NCBI RefSeq assembly: GCF_002233675.1
Contig: NZ_NMUQ01000001.1
Span: 1,962,063 to 2,026,062, forward strand
Direction: 5' to 3'
DNA: 64,000 nt
Source of the DNA: Paenibacillus herberti
Lineage (GTDB): Bacteria; Bacillota; Bacilli; Paenibacillales; Paenibacillaceae
Numbering within the stretch: the first letter of the stretch is position 1; each line of letters begins with the position of its first letter. The position numbers and the translations under genes were made by a program. A model generated the notes under the pieces. It was not told where the DNA came from and did not search any database. It worked only from the letters and a program-made list of their open reading frames with translations. This document shows, in pieces, positions 51,095 to 59,833 of the stretch.

Positions 51095-52027
51095 TTAAGA
51101 TTGTGTTAATTCAATTTTATCTTCATTGGCCTGCTTCCATAACGACCGAGCAAGCCTTGCAAACAGCAGAGACTGCGACCACCGATCGCTTGCCTCCCGC
51201 TTCGTTCCGTCTTGACCGCGTAGCGTAATCGCATACGGAGGCGGCCCTAGCTCGCATACGAACGGCAACATGTCACCAGCCTGCGCCGACTTACGCCAGT
51301 TGCGCATTCCGCAGAGCCACCAGTTCAGAAAATGGCTCAGCATCGGCTCTTCCGTTTCACCTCCAGCGACCTTTAGAACGATGTTCTCATCCAATGGAAC
51401 GTCAATCTGCACCTGCTCCCCGTTCGATACTCGCGCGTGGATGCTCTTCGTCCGGGGGAGCAGACTTTGCAGCAGCAGCTCGGCTTCATCCGATACGCTC
51501 CACATTTCTCCTGCAACGACATAATGGGAGAAGTCGATCGTGAGCTCCAACTCGGGAAGGTTGCGCATATACTCCACCGTTCGCAGCAGATCCTGCGTAA
51601 TCGTTCCGCGATGCGTTTCAATATACGTCGGCATCGCCGCAGTCCGTGACAGCTTCGCCATTTCACTAAGCATCCGCACTGCCGGCTCACCGGTCAAAAA
51701 CGGCTTCAGAACCTGAACATTCACAAAGTCGACCTTGCCGAAGCTTTTCGCTTTATGCAAAAATTCGCTCAGTTCCTCCGCCGATCTCAAATGAGCGGTA
51801 ACGCTAAAAGAAAGACCGTACCGATCCAGCAGACTTTGCCAGAGCTCAGCCTCTTCACCTTCCGGCAGCATGCCGTGAATACCGTCATAACCCGCTTCGG
51901 CGATGCGCCGTATCTTTTCCTCCATACTCCATTCGCCGCCGCCCTCGTCGCCCAATCCTGTCATTCCCCACCAGGACATCAACACCTCAAGCCGAGGTTC
52001 AGGCTTAGTGCGCATATGGCGACTCAT
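51095..52027 (-). CDS. Sugar phosphate isomerase/epimerase-like TIM-barrel protein
   Basis: About 310 residues from the ATG at 52027 (GGAGTGGA upstream), overlapping the end of the PhyH gene by 23 bases. The xylose-isomerase-like TIM barrel is suggested by EEKIRRIAEAGYDGIHGML, SVTAHLRSAEEL, FVNVQVL, TYIETHRGT (metal-binding Glu), LELTIDFSHYVVAGE and SIHARVSNGE. The family includes sugar isomerases and epimerases and some lyases, cytoplasmic and metal dependent. Coupled to a PhyH-family dioxygenase, it may process a sugar or cyclitol. The substrate is unknown. Confidence 0.75.
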   Translation of the reverse strand: MSRHMRTKPEPRLEVLMSWWGMTGLGDEGGGEWSMEEKIRRIAEAGYDGIHGMLPEGEEAELWQSLLDRYGLSFSVTAHLRSAEELSEFLHKAKSFGKVDFVNVQVLKPFLTGEPAVRMLSEMAKLSRTAAMPTYIETHRGTITQDLLRTVEYMRNLPELELTIDFSHYVVAGEMWSVSDEAELLLQSLLPRTKSIHARVSNGEQVQIDVPLDENIVLKVAGGETEEPMLSHFLNWWLCGMRNWRKSAQAGDMLPFVCELGPPPYAITLRGQDGTKREASDRWSQSLLFARLARSLWKQANEDKIELTQS

Positions 52028-52814
52028 GTTCCACTCCGCAAGGGCCACCATCGGGATTAGACTCCAGTTCTAAGGTGGTCCCATCGCCACGATATAACGG
52101 GTTGTAATGCGATCCTATGCGGGTAGCCGAAGCGTTTACATAGTGGCAAATAAAAGATCGGCGAAAACGGTCTTTTGTTTTATTGCGGTAGGAGCCGTGA
52201 ATCAGGTTCCCGTTGAAAAAGAGCACATCCCCACGCTCCAGCACCGCTGGAATCGCCTTTTTATCCTTCGGCGGCTTAACATAATGCTTTGTAAACGACT
52301 CTGCTTCATCGGATTGTTCAGGACAAACGATATCATAATTGCTTGTTTTGGGCACGACCAGCAGCCCGCCGTTCTCTTCATCCGCCCGATCAACCGCCGT
52401 CCATGCGGCGATACAATTGCCCGGCTCAACCTTTAAATAAAAATTATCCTGATGTAATGCCTGCCCACGCGCGCCGGGAGGTTTATAGTAGAACATGCTC
52501 TGAGCTGCCAAAGGCTCCTCTTGGAACAAATCGGTTAACACCTCCAGCACCGGCTGGTGCAGCATATAACGCTTCGCGGTCTCACTGAAGTGATGCGGAT
52601 GCATCACCCGAGGATAACGCATCAAAGGATCGCTCGATTCCTGCTGCAGCTCCGGCTCAAAATACCCCGGAACCACCTTATGACTGATATCCTCGAAAGT
52701 CTGTTCCATTTCCAAGAGCTGATCCTCTGTAAACAAGTTTTTGACGATTACATAACCTTCCGTTGCAAACATCTGCTTCTGCTCATCTGTCAGCATACGA
52801 AGTTTATAGCTCAT
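52005..52814 (-). CDS. Phytanoyl-CoA dioxygenase (PhyH) family protein
   Basis: 269 residues. The Fe(II)/2-oxoglutarate site can be read: HQDNFYLKVEPG gives the His-X-Asp pair, LIHGSYRNKTKDRFRRSF the distal His and the 2-oxoglutarate Arg. The N-terminus (LTDEQKQMFATEGYVIVKNL) is typical of PhyH. It likely hydroxylates a small metabolite rather than a fatty acyl-CoA; many bacterial relatives have sugar-related or natural-product substrates. The start ATG has GGGAGGG upstream. It is divergent from an AraC regulator, which probably controls it. Confidence 0.87.
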   Translation of the reverse strand: MSYKLRMLTDEQKQMFATEGYVIVKNLFTEDQLLEMEQTFEDISHKVVPGYFEPELQQESSDPLMRYPRVMHPHHFSETAKRYMLHQPVLEVLTDLFQEEPLAAQSMFYYKPPGARGQALHQDNFYLKVEPGNCIAAWTAVDRADEENGGLLVVPKTSNYDIVCPEQSDEAESFTKHYVKPPKDKKAIPAVLERGDVLFFNGNLIHGSYRNKTKDRFRRSFICHYVNASATRIGSHYNPLYRGDGTTLELESNPDGGPCGVEHESPYAH

Positions 52815-52996
52815 ATATTAGCCCTCCCTATCCTGCGGTATAACCTCAGTATACGGCTGCCAGGCCGCATTGCAGAAGGAAGAATGCTGCTGATTATTCA
52901 TACGATTCTGCTATTTTTGCAGAATGTACTTGTGTGCACCAGACCCTTCAAATAAGCTAATCTTAACCATCTCAAAATTGAAAAGGATGATTGCCA

Positions 52997-53806
52997 ATGA
53001 AGCTGGACCGTGCTTCCACCTTTGATAAACAGGCCAGCGGAGTCGTTATTGCCGGACATTTTAACGAATCCGATAGCTATGAAACGATCCGCCCCAACGG
53101 AATGAGCGATTGGTTAATTACGTTCACGCTGGACGGCGAAGGGTACTTCGACCTAGACGGCCGCGAGCAGCGTGTCAAAGCCGGAGATGTCACACTACTG
53201 AAACCCGGAACGCCTCATCGATACGGCACGCCAAAAGGTGAGAACTGGCATTTTGTCTGGGCTCATTTTGTCGACGGGCATATGGATATAAATCTGCTTC
53301 CAAGCGAAGCGCTGACCAATCGTGAAATTGAACAGCAGGCGGTTCGGAACCGCATTTATGATGCATTCCGCCGTGTTATCTCCGACTCCCGGGAGCGCGG
53401 GGCTTATTGGCATGAGTTATGTTTGGGGGCGCTGCGTGAGGTATTAATGCTGCTGGTCAAACAGCAAACGAGCGGGTTGGATTCGCGAATCGAAGATACG
53501 CTTCATTTGCTTGCTCAGCGGATGCAAGAGCGAGTTCGAATCGAGGAGTTGGCCCGCAGCGTCGGGCTTTCCGAATCGCGACTGTCGCATCTTTTTAAAG
53601 AGAATACTGGGGAGTCTATAGTGGAGGCTTTAAACCGGATGCGAATTAAGCAGGCTGCGCTGTTGATCGCCCATATGAATCGGACTGCCGCCGAAGCGGC
53701 TCATCTCGTAGGCTTTCAGAATTATAACCATTTTACCCGGCAGTTTCGCAAGTATATGTCCGTGACTCCAAGCGCTTATGGCAAAAGCTTTCGGGTTAAG
53801 GAATGA
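52997..53806 (+). CDS. AraC-family transcriptional regulator
   Basis: About 269 residues from the ATG at 52997 (AAAAGGA upstream). The N-terminal cupin-like effector domain has GEGYFDLDGREQRVKAGDVT and LLKPGTPHRY. The C-terminal double helix-turn-helix is seen in RIEELARSVGLSESRLSHLF and AAEAAHLVGFQNYNHFTRQF. It probably senses a sugar and activates the divergent PhyH/epimerase pair across a 182-bp spacer. The effector is unknown. Confidence 0.88.
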   Translation: MKLDRASTFDKQASGVVIAGHFNESDSYETIRPNGMSDWLITFTLDGEGYFDLDGREQRVKAGDVTLLKPGTPHRYGTPKGENWHFVWAHFVDGHMDINLLPSEALTNREIEQQAVRNRIYDAFRRVISDSRERGAYWHELCLGALREVLMLLVKQQTSGLDSRIEDTLHLLAQRMQERVRIEELARSVGLSESRLSHLFKENTGESIVEALNRMRIKQAALLIAHMNRTAAEAAHLVGFQNYNHFTRQFRKYMSVTPSAYGKSFRVKE

Positions 53807-53859
53807 AATAAGGATATGCACAATGAACTAGGTGTACCTTTTTTAAGGAGGCGAAAACT

Positions 53860-54360
53860 ATGGATGCTTTTATTGAAAAATCACTCTCCATCCTTGATGT
53901 GCAGCTAGAGCATATAAACAAATGTTTCGATCGACTGACCGATGAGCTAATTTTTTACCGACCAAGAGTAGATTTGAATTCAGTTGCAAATTTGTGTATC
54001 CATATTACAGAAAATGAATATCATCATATCGTAAACGCAATTGGAGGAACTCCTTATGTAAGGAATAGATCTTCGGAATTCACGCTAACCAATGGCCTAT
54101 CCATTAGGGAATTAAGAGAAAAAATGAGCACTACTAGAGAGGAATCTCGCCGTGTTTTGCAGGGATTAAGTTCTGCTGACTTATCACGAGAAGTTCAAAT
54201 TATCTTTTCTGAAGAGTCTAACATCCCTCCTACCACCACTTCGGTGCTTGATTGCATCTATAAGACCGTCGAACATTATTCCTATCACACAGGCCAAATC
54301 ATCTTGTTGACCAAAATCACTCAAAACGGAACAGATCGTCTGTTTAAATTGGGCCATTAA
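53860..54360 (+). CDS. DinB-like four-helix metal-binding protein
   Basis: 166 residues. The all-alpha pattern and the His placement (LCIHITENEYHHIV near residue 46, EHYSYHTGQIILL near residue 140) fit the DinB/DUF1572 family, which uses three His to bind metal. Family members act as thiol-dependent transferases or have unknown roles. The start ATG has AAGGAGGCG upstream. It stands alone with a strong terminator. Confidence 0.78.
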   Translation: MDAFIEKSLSILDVQLEHINKCFDRLTDELIFYRPRVDLNSVANLCIHITENEYHHIVNAIGGTPYVRNRSSEFTLTNGLSIRELREKMSTTREESRRVLQGLSSADLSREVQIIFSEESNIPPTTTSVLDCIYKTVEHYSYHTGQIILLTKITQNGTDRLFKLGH

Positions 54361-54364
54361 AAAA

Positions 54365-54405
54365 ATGCAGCTCGTATCCTGATTGATACGAGCTGCATCT
54401 TTATT
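54365..54405 (+). terminator. Rho-independent terminator
   Basis: ATGCAGCTCGTATC (54365-54378) and GATACGAGCTGCAT (54385-54398) form a perfect 14-bp stem followed by CTTTATTT. Confidence 0.88.
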
Positions 54406-54461
54406 TGAACAAGAAGATTAAATAGTACCCATTTCTCTCTGAACCTTATGCTTATACTCAA

Positions 54462-55833
54462 CTATAAATGAGCAAAAACGGATACAAAAAATCCCAAAAT
54501 AGGTCAAGCCAACTTGAACTGTTCACGAACTACGTGAAATGGAATGCCGTTCTTGCCGCAATCGTAGACAAACTGAAGTCGGTCCAGTTGGACTTGCTTC
54601 CGAACCGTACGCAATCCTTCGCCAAAAGGGCAGGGTTGCCCTAACCCTGTAGTACAGTACAAATGTGTCCAAGCCAGCAACGCCCACAGGCGGGTAAATG
54701 CCGTTGCTGAACGAACCTGGTAGGTATCGAAGCCAAGATTGTTTTTGGACTGGCGGAAAAAAATCTCAATGGGCCAACGCTTGCTGTAATACATGGAAAT
54801 CGTTTCCGTATCCAAGGAAACATCCGTGCACAAAAAAGCGCGTAGCGCTTTAGGCACACCAAACGCTTGCTCCGGCCAGCACAGCAGAACGGCAGCATTT
54901 TCAATATCGTTCAAGGCGCCTTCATATCGGTATGTCCAGTATGAAGTTCCGTTCACGGTCACAAGGCGAACGTCTTCTTTGCGGATATGGGCGGAAAAAT
55001 CCTTTAGGGAGATACGGATCCCTTGCGGGTAGATAATCCGATTGGTTTTAAGACCACCAATAAGATGGTAGCCAGCAGAGGCGTAGCTGTCGATTACGCG
55101 AGAGCAAGTGAACCAAGAATCCACAAGCACGTAACCGCCATGAGGCGGAAGAGGCAGCGTAGCGGCTATATCGCACACATGATCTATTTTTGTATACACC
55201 GTGCCGTCGGGATTCGTTTTCGTTTTGTCGTACAAGTCAATGGAATGGATCAAAGAAGTGTCGTTACTTTGGACCACCGTCGCTTGAACTTGATGGCCCC
55301 AAACCACTTTTCCTTCCAAGTGAGAATGATGAAACCCGGTCTGCTCCATCGGAGATTGCGCCTGTGACGAAGGCTTTGTCTTCTTGGAGATCGTATCATC
55401 ATGAATAACAAACAGCGGCTCTGCTGTCTGCTTGGCTATTTGAACCACGTACCGAAGTGATTCGACCTTGACTTTGTTTTGCAACACCGCTTCATCCCAC
55501 TTGCCTTCGGCCAGAAAATGCCCAAGTGTCGTACGGTGGCAGCTACTATACTCGGCTAGATCCACTACCTTGCCACGAAAACCTTTCGCTGCAGCCGCCG
55601 CCATGTATGTCTCGATATGTGCCACGACCGGCTTAGAAAAATACAGCGGTAACCGGTGTTGTAACAAGTAATTGCGAAGCGCGGCATGATCGGGTAGGAT
55701 GGCAGTATGAGACATAGCAATTTCTCCTTGGTGAAAATCAGTTGTGGTGACTACTTTTTACCACAAGGAGAATGCTTTGTCTCTCTTCTTTTTTGTTTTA
55801 CAGTTTACTGGAAGTGAATTTGCTCATTTATAG
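54462..55833. mobile_element. Complete IS4-like insertion sequence
   Basis: The 1,372-bp element is bounded by perfect 15-bp inverted repeats, CTATAAATGAGCAAA (54462-54476) and TTTGCTCATTTATAG (55819-55833). It is flanked by a 7-bp target duplication, TACTCAA (54455-54461 and 55834-55840). One full-length transposase gene lies inside. Intact ends, duplication and ORF suggest a recent insertion that may still be mobile. It landed in the 3' end of a small minus-strand gene. Confidence 0.93.
54504..55715 (-). CDS. IS4-family DDE transposase
   Basis: 403 residues, complete. The catalytic triad can be placed as Asp in LFVIHDDT, Asp in YVLVDSWFT, and Glu in YYSKRWPIEIFFRQSKNNLG (the Y-(2)-R-(3)-E-(6)-K signature of IS4-type enzymes). 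The N-terminus carries a predicted DNA-binding region (CHRTTLGHFLAEGKW). It cuts and inserts the element at its inverted repeats. The ATG has AAGGAGAAATTGC upstream. The exact IS subgroup needs a database comparison. Confidence 0.92.
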   Translation of the reverse strand: MSHTAILPDHAALRNYLLQHRLPLYFSKPVVAHIETYMAAAAAKGFRGKVVDLAEYSSCHRTTLGHFLAEGKWDEAVLQNKVKVESLRYVVQIAKQTAEPLFVIHDDTISKKTKPSSQAQSPMEQTGFHHSHLEGKVVWGHQVQATVVQSNDTSLIHSIDLYDKTKTNPDGTVYTKIDHVCDIAATLPLPPHGGYVLVDSWFTCSRVIDSYASAGYHLIGGLKTNRIIYPQGIRISLKDFSAHIRKEDVRLVTVNGTSYWTYRYEGALNDIENAAVLLCWPEQAFGVPKALRAFLCTDVSLDTETISMYYSKRWPIEIFFRQSKNNLGFDTYQVRSATAFTRLWALLAWTHLYCTTGLGQPCPFGEGLRTVRKQVQLDRLQFVYDCGKNGIPFHVVREQFKLA

Positions 55834-56021
55834 TACTCAAGATAACCCTGGTCAAAATTATGTTTATTGCCCTCAAATTTATTAAAAACCGTACTCCACT
55901 CTTTGATTTGATAGTTAAATACTCCACTTAAAATAGCAGGGTCATTCTCAGCAAGTTTGAGATTCTTGTCTCCAAATGTAACCGACCTACCCGGAGAAAA
56001 CCGATTCGCTCTTCTCAACAT
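55824..56021 (-). pseudogene. Small gene truncated by the insertion sequence
   Basis: From an ATG at 56021 (GGGAG upstream) the frame reads MLRRANRFSPGRSVTFGDKN and continues through VFNYQIKEWSTVF into the IS inverted repeat, ending EYYK. Removing the IS and one TACTCAA copy restores a frame ending LEYKHKVQREMGTI, with its stop near 54420. So the pre-insertion protein was about 74 residues, unrecognised. It may itself be the tail of an older gene. Confidence 0.5.
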
Positions 56022-56256
56022 GCGTCTCCCGAAAGGAGAGTGGCCCTTTCGATGTTTTTGGATAAATGTAAGACAAATATTTTTCCAACACCTGGTTAAT
56101 CAATAGGCGTGGCAAAAAAACCTTAATAATAAAGCGATAAGAAAGCAACTATCTATTGGAAAAACAGCGTAACTACTTAGGTACCTATATAGGTAAACGA
56201 AAAACGTCCGAATAATCCTGCGCTCTGCAGGATCATCGGGGCGTGCTTCTCCTCTC

Positions 56257-56488
56257 GATTTGAATGGAATAGGGTTTGAACTCGTATTTCGCGGGCAACG
56301 CAACGTTTTTTGTAAGATTTATCGTACAAAAAACGGTTTGGATCCGCCACTTTTCAACACTTTGTGTGATAAAACATACAAAACCGAACTTTCGTCGTCT
56401 ATGCCCAGCTAACTTGTACGATTTATCGTACAAAATCCAACAAATCAGCACGGCCCGAATGCAGGTTGAGTGAAGAATCATACAAATT
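56257..56488 (-). repeat. ~230-bp interspersed repeat, copy 2 (inverted)
   Basis: Reverse-complement copy of 43451-43682. The three hairpin modules lie at about 56306-56333, 56361-56382 and 56413-56434. Compensating differences between copies keep hairpins paired in some modules (e.g. TACGATTTATCGTA here), suggesting the structure matters. Confidence 0.75.
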
Positions 56489-56680
56489 GTGCAGGACGAC
56501 ATCAATAGGCGACTGACTTGGTGGTACGACTTAGGCCTAATTAAGCCGTAGTTGTCCCGACAAAGCTGAGACAAGCGAAGGAGCAGTTCCAGCTACTGCT
56601 TCATGATCGTCGAAACCACACGGCGCGTCGAGCGAATCGCCGGTCTCCTTCCGTCGTTCGAAAACTCCCGGAAACCTTCT

Positions 56681-56730
56681 GTTTGACAACAACCAAACGC
56701 GAGTCTCGCTTCGCTTGGTTGTTGTCAAAC
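56681..56730. repeat. Perfect 16-bp inverted repeat (long hairpin)
   Basis: GTTTGACAACAACCAA (56681-56696) pairs perfectly with TTGGTTGTTGTCAAAC (56715-56730) around an 18-base loop that holds a small inner repeat. No T-run follows, so it is not a classic terminator. Confidence 0.8.
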
Positions 56731-56884
56731 GGGATCTGGTCGTCCGAATAGTGCGCTCTAGCTAAATTTTGAGGTACCTAAGTAGTAACCAAAAAGCCTA
56801 GTAAAACAAAACAAGCAATCATTGAGTAGGTTTAACTTCCTCTCAATGATCGCTTTTTAAGTTAACCTGTTGTTTACCCCAAAC

Positions 56885-59599
56885 CTATCCGCATCTGCTG
56901 TATCCGCAGTTGCCGCAGGTTTTGCAGCCTTCCACGTTCAGCAGAGCTGCGCTGCCGCAGGAAGGGCATAAATCCAGCGAGCCGGTTGCGCCTGTATGGG
57001 CAGCATGTCCTGCGGTTGCCCCATTGGGCAATCCAATCGAGCCGCTTTCGTATCCCGCCGAAGGATCATCTGCCAAAGCCGGAGCTTCCTGAGCGGCGGC
57101 GAGCCCCGCTTCATTGGCATATGTCGCCGCGGCTTCCTCGCGCGAGAAGCTGACATGCATCTCCAGCGCCTTGGCAACAGCGTCCGCGATGGATTCCACG
57201 CGGTTCGCACCGAAGCCGATTGCGCCGGAGCCGCCAATGCCTTTGAGATGTTTGGTCAGCAGCTCAACCTTCTGGCCGTGATCGCCATATCGAAGGAACA
57301 GCGAGCAGACGCGGCCGAGCGCCTCCGCCATTGCGAATACGTCGGATCCGGCTTTGCCGACGTTGAGGAAGATTTCTCCCGGCGTGCCGTTTAGGTCGTT
57401 GATCGTAATGTACGCCATGCCGAACGGCGTGTTGATTTTGTAGGTCGCTCCGCGCAAAATCTGCGGACGGCGCTTGTACTCATTGTCGATAACTTTGCCC
57501 GCCGAAACAGCTGAAGCTTGTACAGCTTGCTTCGCCACCGTAGGGACCGATTCAGTATGTGCAGCAGTTTCACTCGAGGAATCCTCAACCTTCGCAGAAT
57601 CCCTCTCTAGGATAGTTGCTCCTGCAGCTTCAGGTTCCGCTCCGCTCTCCCCCGCTTCAGCGCTCTTCTCTTCTTTCGCCGTGCTCAGCACTTGAACATC
57701 CCGACTACCATCACGATAGATCGTGACGCCCTTACATCCTAAATCATAGGCCAGCTCATAAAGCCGTGTCGTCTCCTCGATGGTGAAGTCAGCCGAGCAG
57801 TTGGCTGTCTTCGAGATCGAGCTGTCGACCCAGCGCTGGATTGCAGCCTGTACACGGATATGATCCTCCGGCGACAGATCCATCGCGGTGACAAAATGCT
57901 CCGGAAGCGTTTCGCCCGGATGAGCATCCTTCCACTCCTGTGCAATCGGCACAAGCTGTTTGTCGAAGCCGAGCCGGCTTTGCCGGAAATATTCAAAGGC
58001 AAAGTAAGGCTCGATGCCGGTCGAGGTGCCAACCATCGTACCGGTGCTGCCTGTTGGAGCCTGCGTCAGCACGGTGACATTGCGAATGCCTTTGGAGCGC
58101 ACCGCTTCGCCAACTTCCGGGAAGCGCTCCACTATATTTTTCATAAAGCCGCTCTGCAAATACAGTTCCGCATCAAAAGCCGGGAATGCTTCCTTCTCCG
58201 CCGCGATCTCAGCCGAAGCCAGGTAGGACTCGCGTGCGATGAATGCGTACAGACGGTCAAGGAATTCCAGGGATTCCGGGCTTCCATAACGAATGCCAAG
58301 GTGGATCATTAGTTCGGCTAGCCCCATCGATCCGAGACCAACGCGGCGTTCGTTCTTCTGATTCCGCTCGTTTTCCTCAAAATGATACGGCGTTGTATCG
58401 ATGACGTTATCGAGGAAACGCACCGACCAACGTGTAACGCGCCCAAGCTCTTCCCAGTCTACGTCATGACGGCTCTCATCGTAGAACTTGGACAGGTTGA
58501 TCGCTGACAGATTACAGACACCCCACGCTGGAAGCCCCTGTTCGCCGCAAGGATTGGTGCAGATGATCGGGTTAAAATACCAGCTGTTAGACATGTCATT
58601 ATAGTATTCCATAAACACTACGCCGGGCTCGGCCGATTTCCAAGCAGACTCCATAATCGTCGCCCATACCTCGCGCGCTTTGACCGTGTGATACGGCAGC
58701 ACGGTTCCGCCCAGCTTGCGCCATGCCGCTAGATCACCATTCCAATGCTCATCGTACAGCGGATCTTTGGTATCCGGGAAAACAAGCTCCCACTCGCCGT
58801 CTTCCTTGACCGCCTTCATGAAGCCGTTACTGACGCAGACAGACAGGTTGGCGTTAGTCACCTCGCCCATCTTCTGCTTCACGGTAATGAAATCCATCAG
58901 ATCGGGATGCCAGTCATTAATCATCAGCATCAGCGCGCCGCGGCGGCTGCCGCCTTGCTCAATTAAGCCTGTTGTATAGCTGAAAAGTCCGCCCCAGCTA
59001 ACCGAGCCGCTGGAAGAGCCATTCACCCCGGCGACGACCGACCTACGCGGACGAAGAGAGGACAGGTTGATGCCAACTCCGCCGCCGCGCGCCATAATTT
59101 CGGTCATCTCGGCCAGCGTTTGCATAATGCCGCCCCTGCTGTCATGCGGAGATGGAATGACGTAACAATTGAAAAGCGTCAGCTCGTCGCTTGCTCCCGC
59201 CCCAGCCGCGATGCGGCCGCCCGGAACGAGCTTCCAATCCTCCAATATGTAGCGGAAGCGTTCCTCCCACAACTTTTGACGCTCTGCATCCGGCTCAGCA
59301 GAGCTCATTGCTTTAGCGAGCCGGTTCCACATTTCCTCCGGTGTTTTTTCAGCTGTCAGCGTAAGCTTCTCAACATCCGATTCCACAACAGCTCCGCTGC
59401 GCGTCCGTACCGTCGCTTTATTGCCGCTGCGATTGATGACCTCGCCGACTTCCTTCGTCGGAAATTTAGGGTCATCCTTAGTGAGCACAAGTACTGTGTC
59501 GCCTACCTTTGTTTCTTTTGGATCAGCCTTTTTCCAGGCGTAGCGATCAAGAAATATCTTTTCGCTGAGCCCTTCAAGGCTCGTAAGCTTTGTCGCCAT
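56885..59599 (-). CDS. nrdJ: Adenosylcobalamin-dependent (class II) ribonucleotide reductase
   Basis: About 904 residues from the ATG at 59599; the site AGGGAG is rather far, and a GTG 12 bases earlier is too close. The N-terminus has a small SH3/KOW-like segment (VGDTVLVLTKDDPKFPTKEV, GNKATVRTRSGAVVES). The reductase barrel follows: GGRIAAGAG, LFNCYVIPSPHDS, ARGGGVGINLSSLRP, IICTNPCGEQGLPAWGVCNL (catalytic NPCGEQ), TQAPTGSTGTMVGTSTGIEP. A Ser/Glu-rich linker, a C-terminal domain (TPFGMAYITIND) and a Cys zinc ribbon (CPSCGS..CKTCGNCGYSRC) complete it. It makes deoxyribonucleotides with B12, independent of oxygen. No B12 riboswitch is visible upstream. Confidence 0.94.
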   Translation of the reverse strand: MATKLTSLEGLSEKIFLDRYAWKKADPKETKVGDTVLVLTKDDPKFPTKEVGEVINRSGNKATVRTRSGAVVESDVEKLTLTAEKTPEEMWNRLAKAMSSAEPDAERQKLWEERFRYILEDWKLVPGGRIAAGAGASDELTLFNCYVIPSPHDSRGGIMQTLAEMTEIMARGGGVGINLSSLRPRRSVVAGVNGSSSGSVSWGGLFSYTTGLIEQGGSRRGALMLMINDWHPDLMDFITVKQKMGEVTNANLSVCVSNGFMKAVKEDGEWELVFPDTKDPLYDEHWNGDLAAWRKLGGTVLPYHTVKAREVWATIMESAWKSAEPGVVFMEYYNDMSNSWYFNPIICTNPCGEQGLPAWGVCNLSAINLSKFYDESRHDVDWEELGRVTRWSVRFLDNVIDTTPYHFEENERNQKNERRVGLGSMGLAELMIHLGIRYGSPESLEFLDRLYAFIARESYLASAEIAAEKEAFPAFDAELYLQSGFMKNIVERFPEVGEAVRSKGIRNVTVLTQAPTGSTGTMVGTSTGIEPYFAFEYFRQSRLGFDKQLVPIAQEWKDAHPGETLPEHFVTAMDLSPEDHIRVQAAIQRWVDSSISKTANCSADFTIEETTRLYELAYDLGCKGVTIYRDGSRDVQVLSTAKEEKSAEAGESGAEPEAAGATILERDSAKVEDSSSETAAHTESVPTVAKQAVQASAVSAGKVIDNEYKRRPQILRGATYKINTPFGMAYITINDLNGTPGEIFLNVGKAGSDVFAMAEALGRVCSLFLRYGDHGQKVELLTKHLKGIGGSGAIGFGANRVESIADAVAKALEMHVSFSREEAAATYANEAGLAAAQEAPALADDPSAGYESGSIGLPNGATAGHAAHTGATGSLDLCPSCGSAALLNVEGCKTCGNCGYSRCG

Positions 59600-59833
59600 C
59601 GTATAAGCCACTCTCCCTTGGTTATGCTGATTCTGATACTAGAATGTACTACCTATAAGGACGTTGAAGCTGTATCTCTCGGATGAAAAGTCCATATGTC
59701 GTGCCTATTCTTAAGTATACCCTACTAGATATTGATTTGCATGTTCTTATTAATCTGCATCTGAAATGCTTATTGAACCGCCTTTCTTGGGGCATACTGG
59801 GAGCATTGAAGACAAAGAGAGGGGCCGATAGAG

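Larger units (their letters stand above)
56022..56884. other. Gene-poor, repeat-rich intergenic region
   Basis: No credible gene is seen. Structure present: an outer near-perfect inverted repeat (56169-56186 and 56772-56789, 17 of 18 matching), an inner direct repeat CGTCCGAATA (56205 and 56741), the ~230-bp interspersed repeat, a GAAGGAGCAG/CTACTGCTTC-type hairpin near 56577-56602, and a 16-bp perfect hairpin at 56681-56730. It looks like layered remnants of small mobile elements. Confidence 0.6.

Noticed and set aside
56681-56730. Reading the 16-bp hairpin as a terminator of nrdJ or another gene
   Set aside because: No T-run follows on either strand, and it lies about 155 bp past the nrdJ stop amid repeats.
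59600-59833. B12 riboswitch upstream of the B12-dependent reductase
   Set aside because: The short spacer has no B12-box-like sequence and is too short for a full cobalamin aptamer plus the divergent yqhH promoter.
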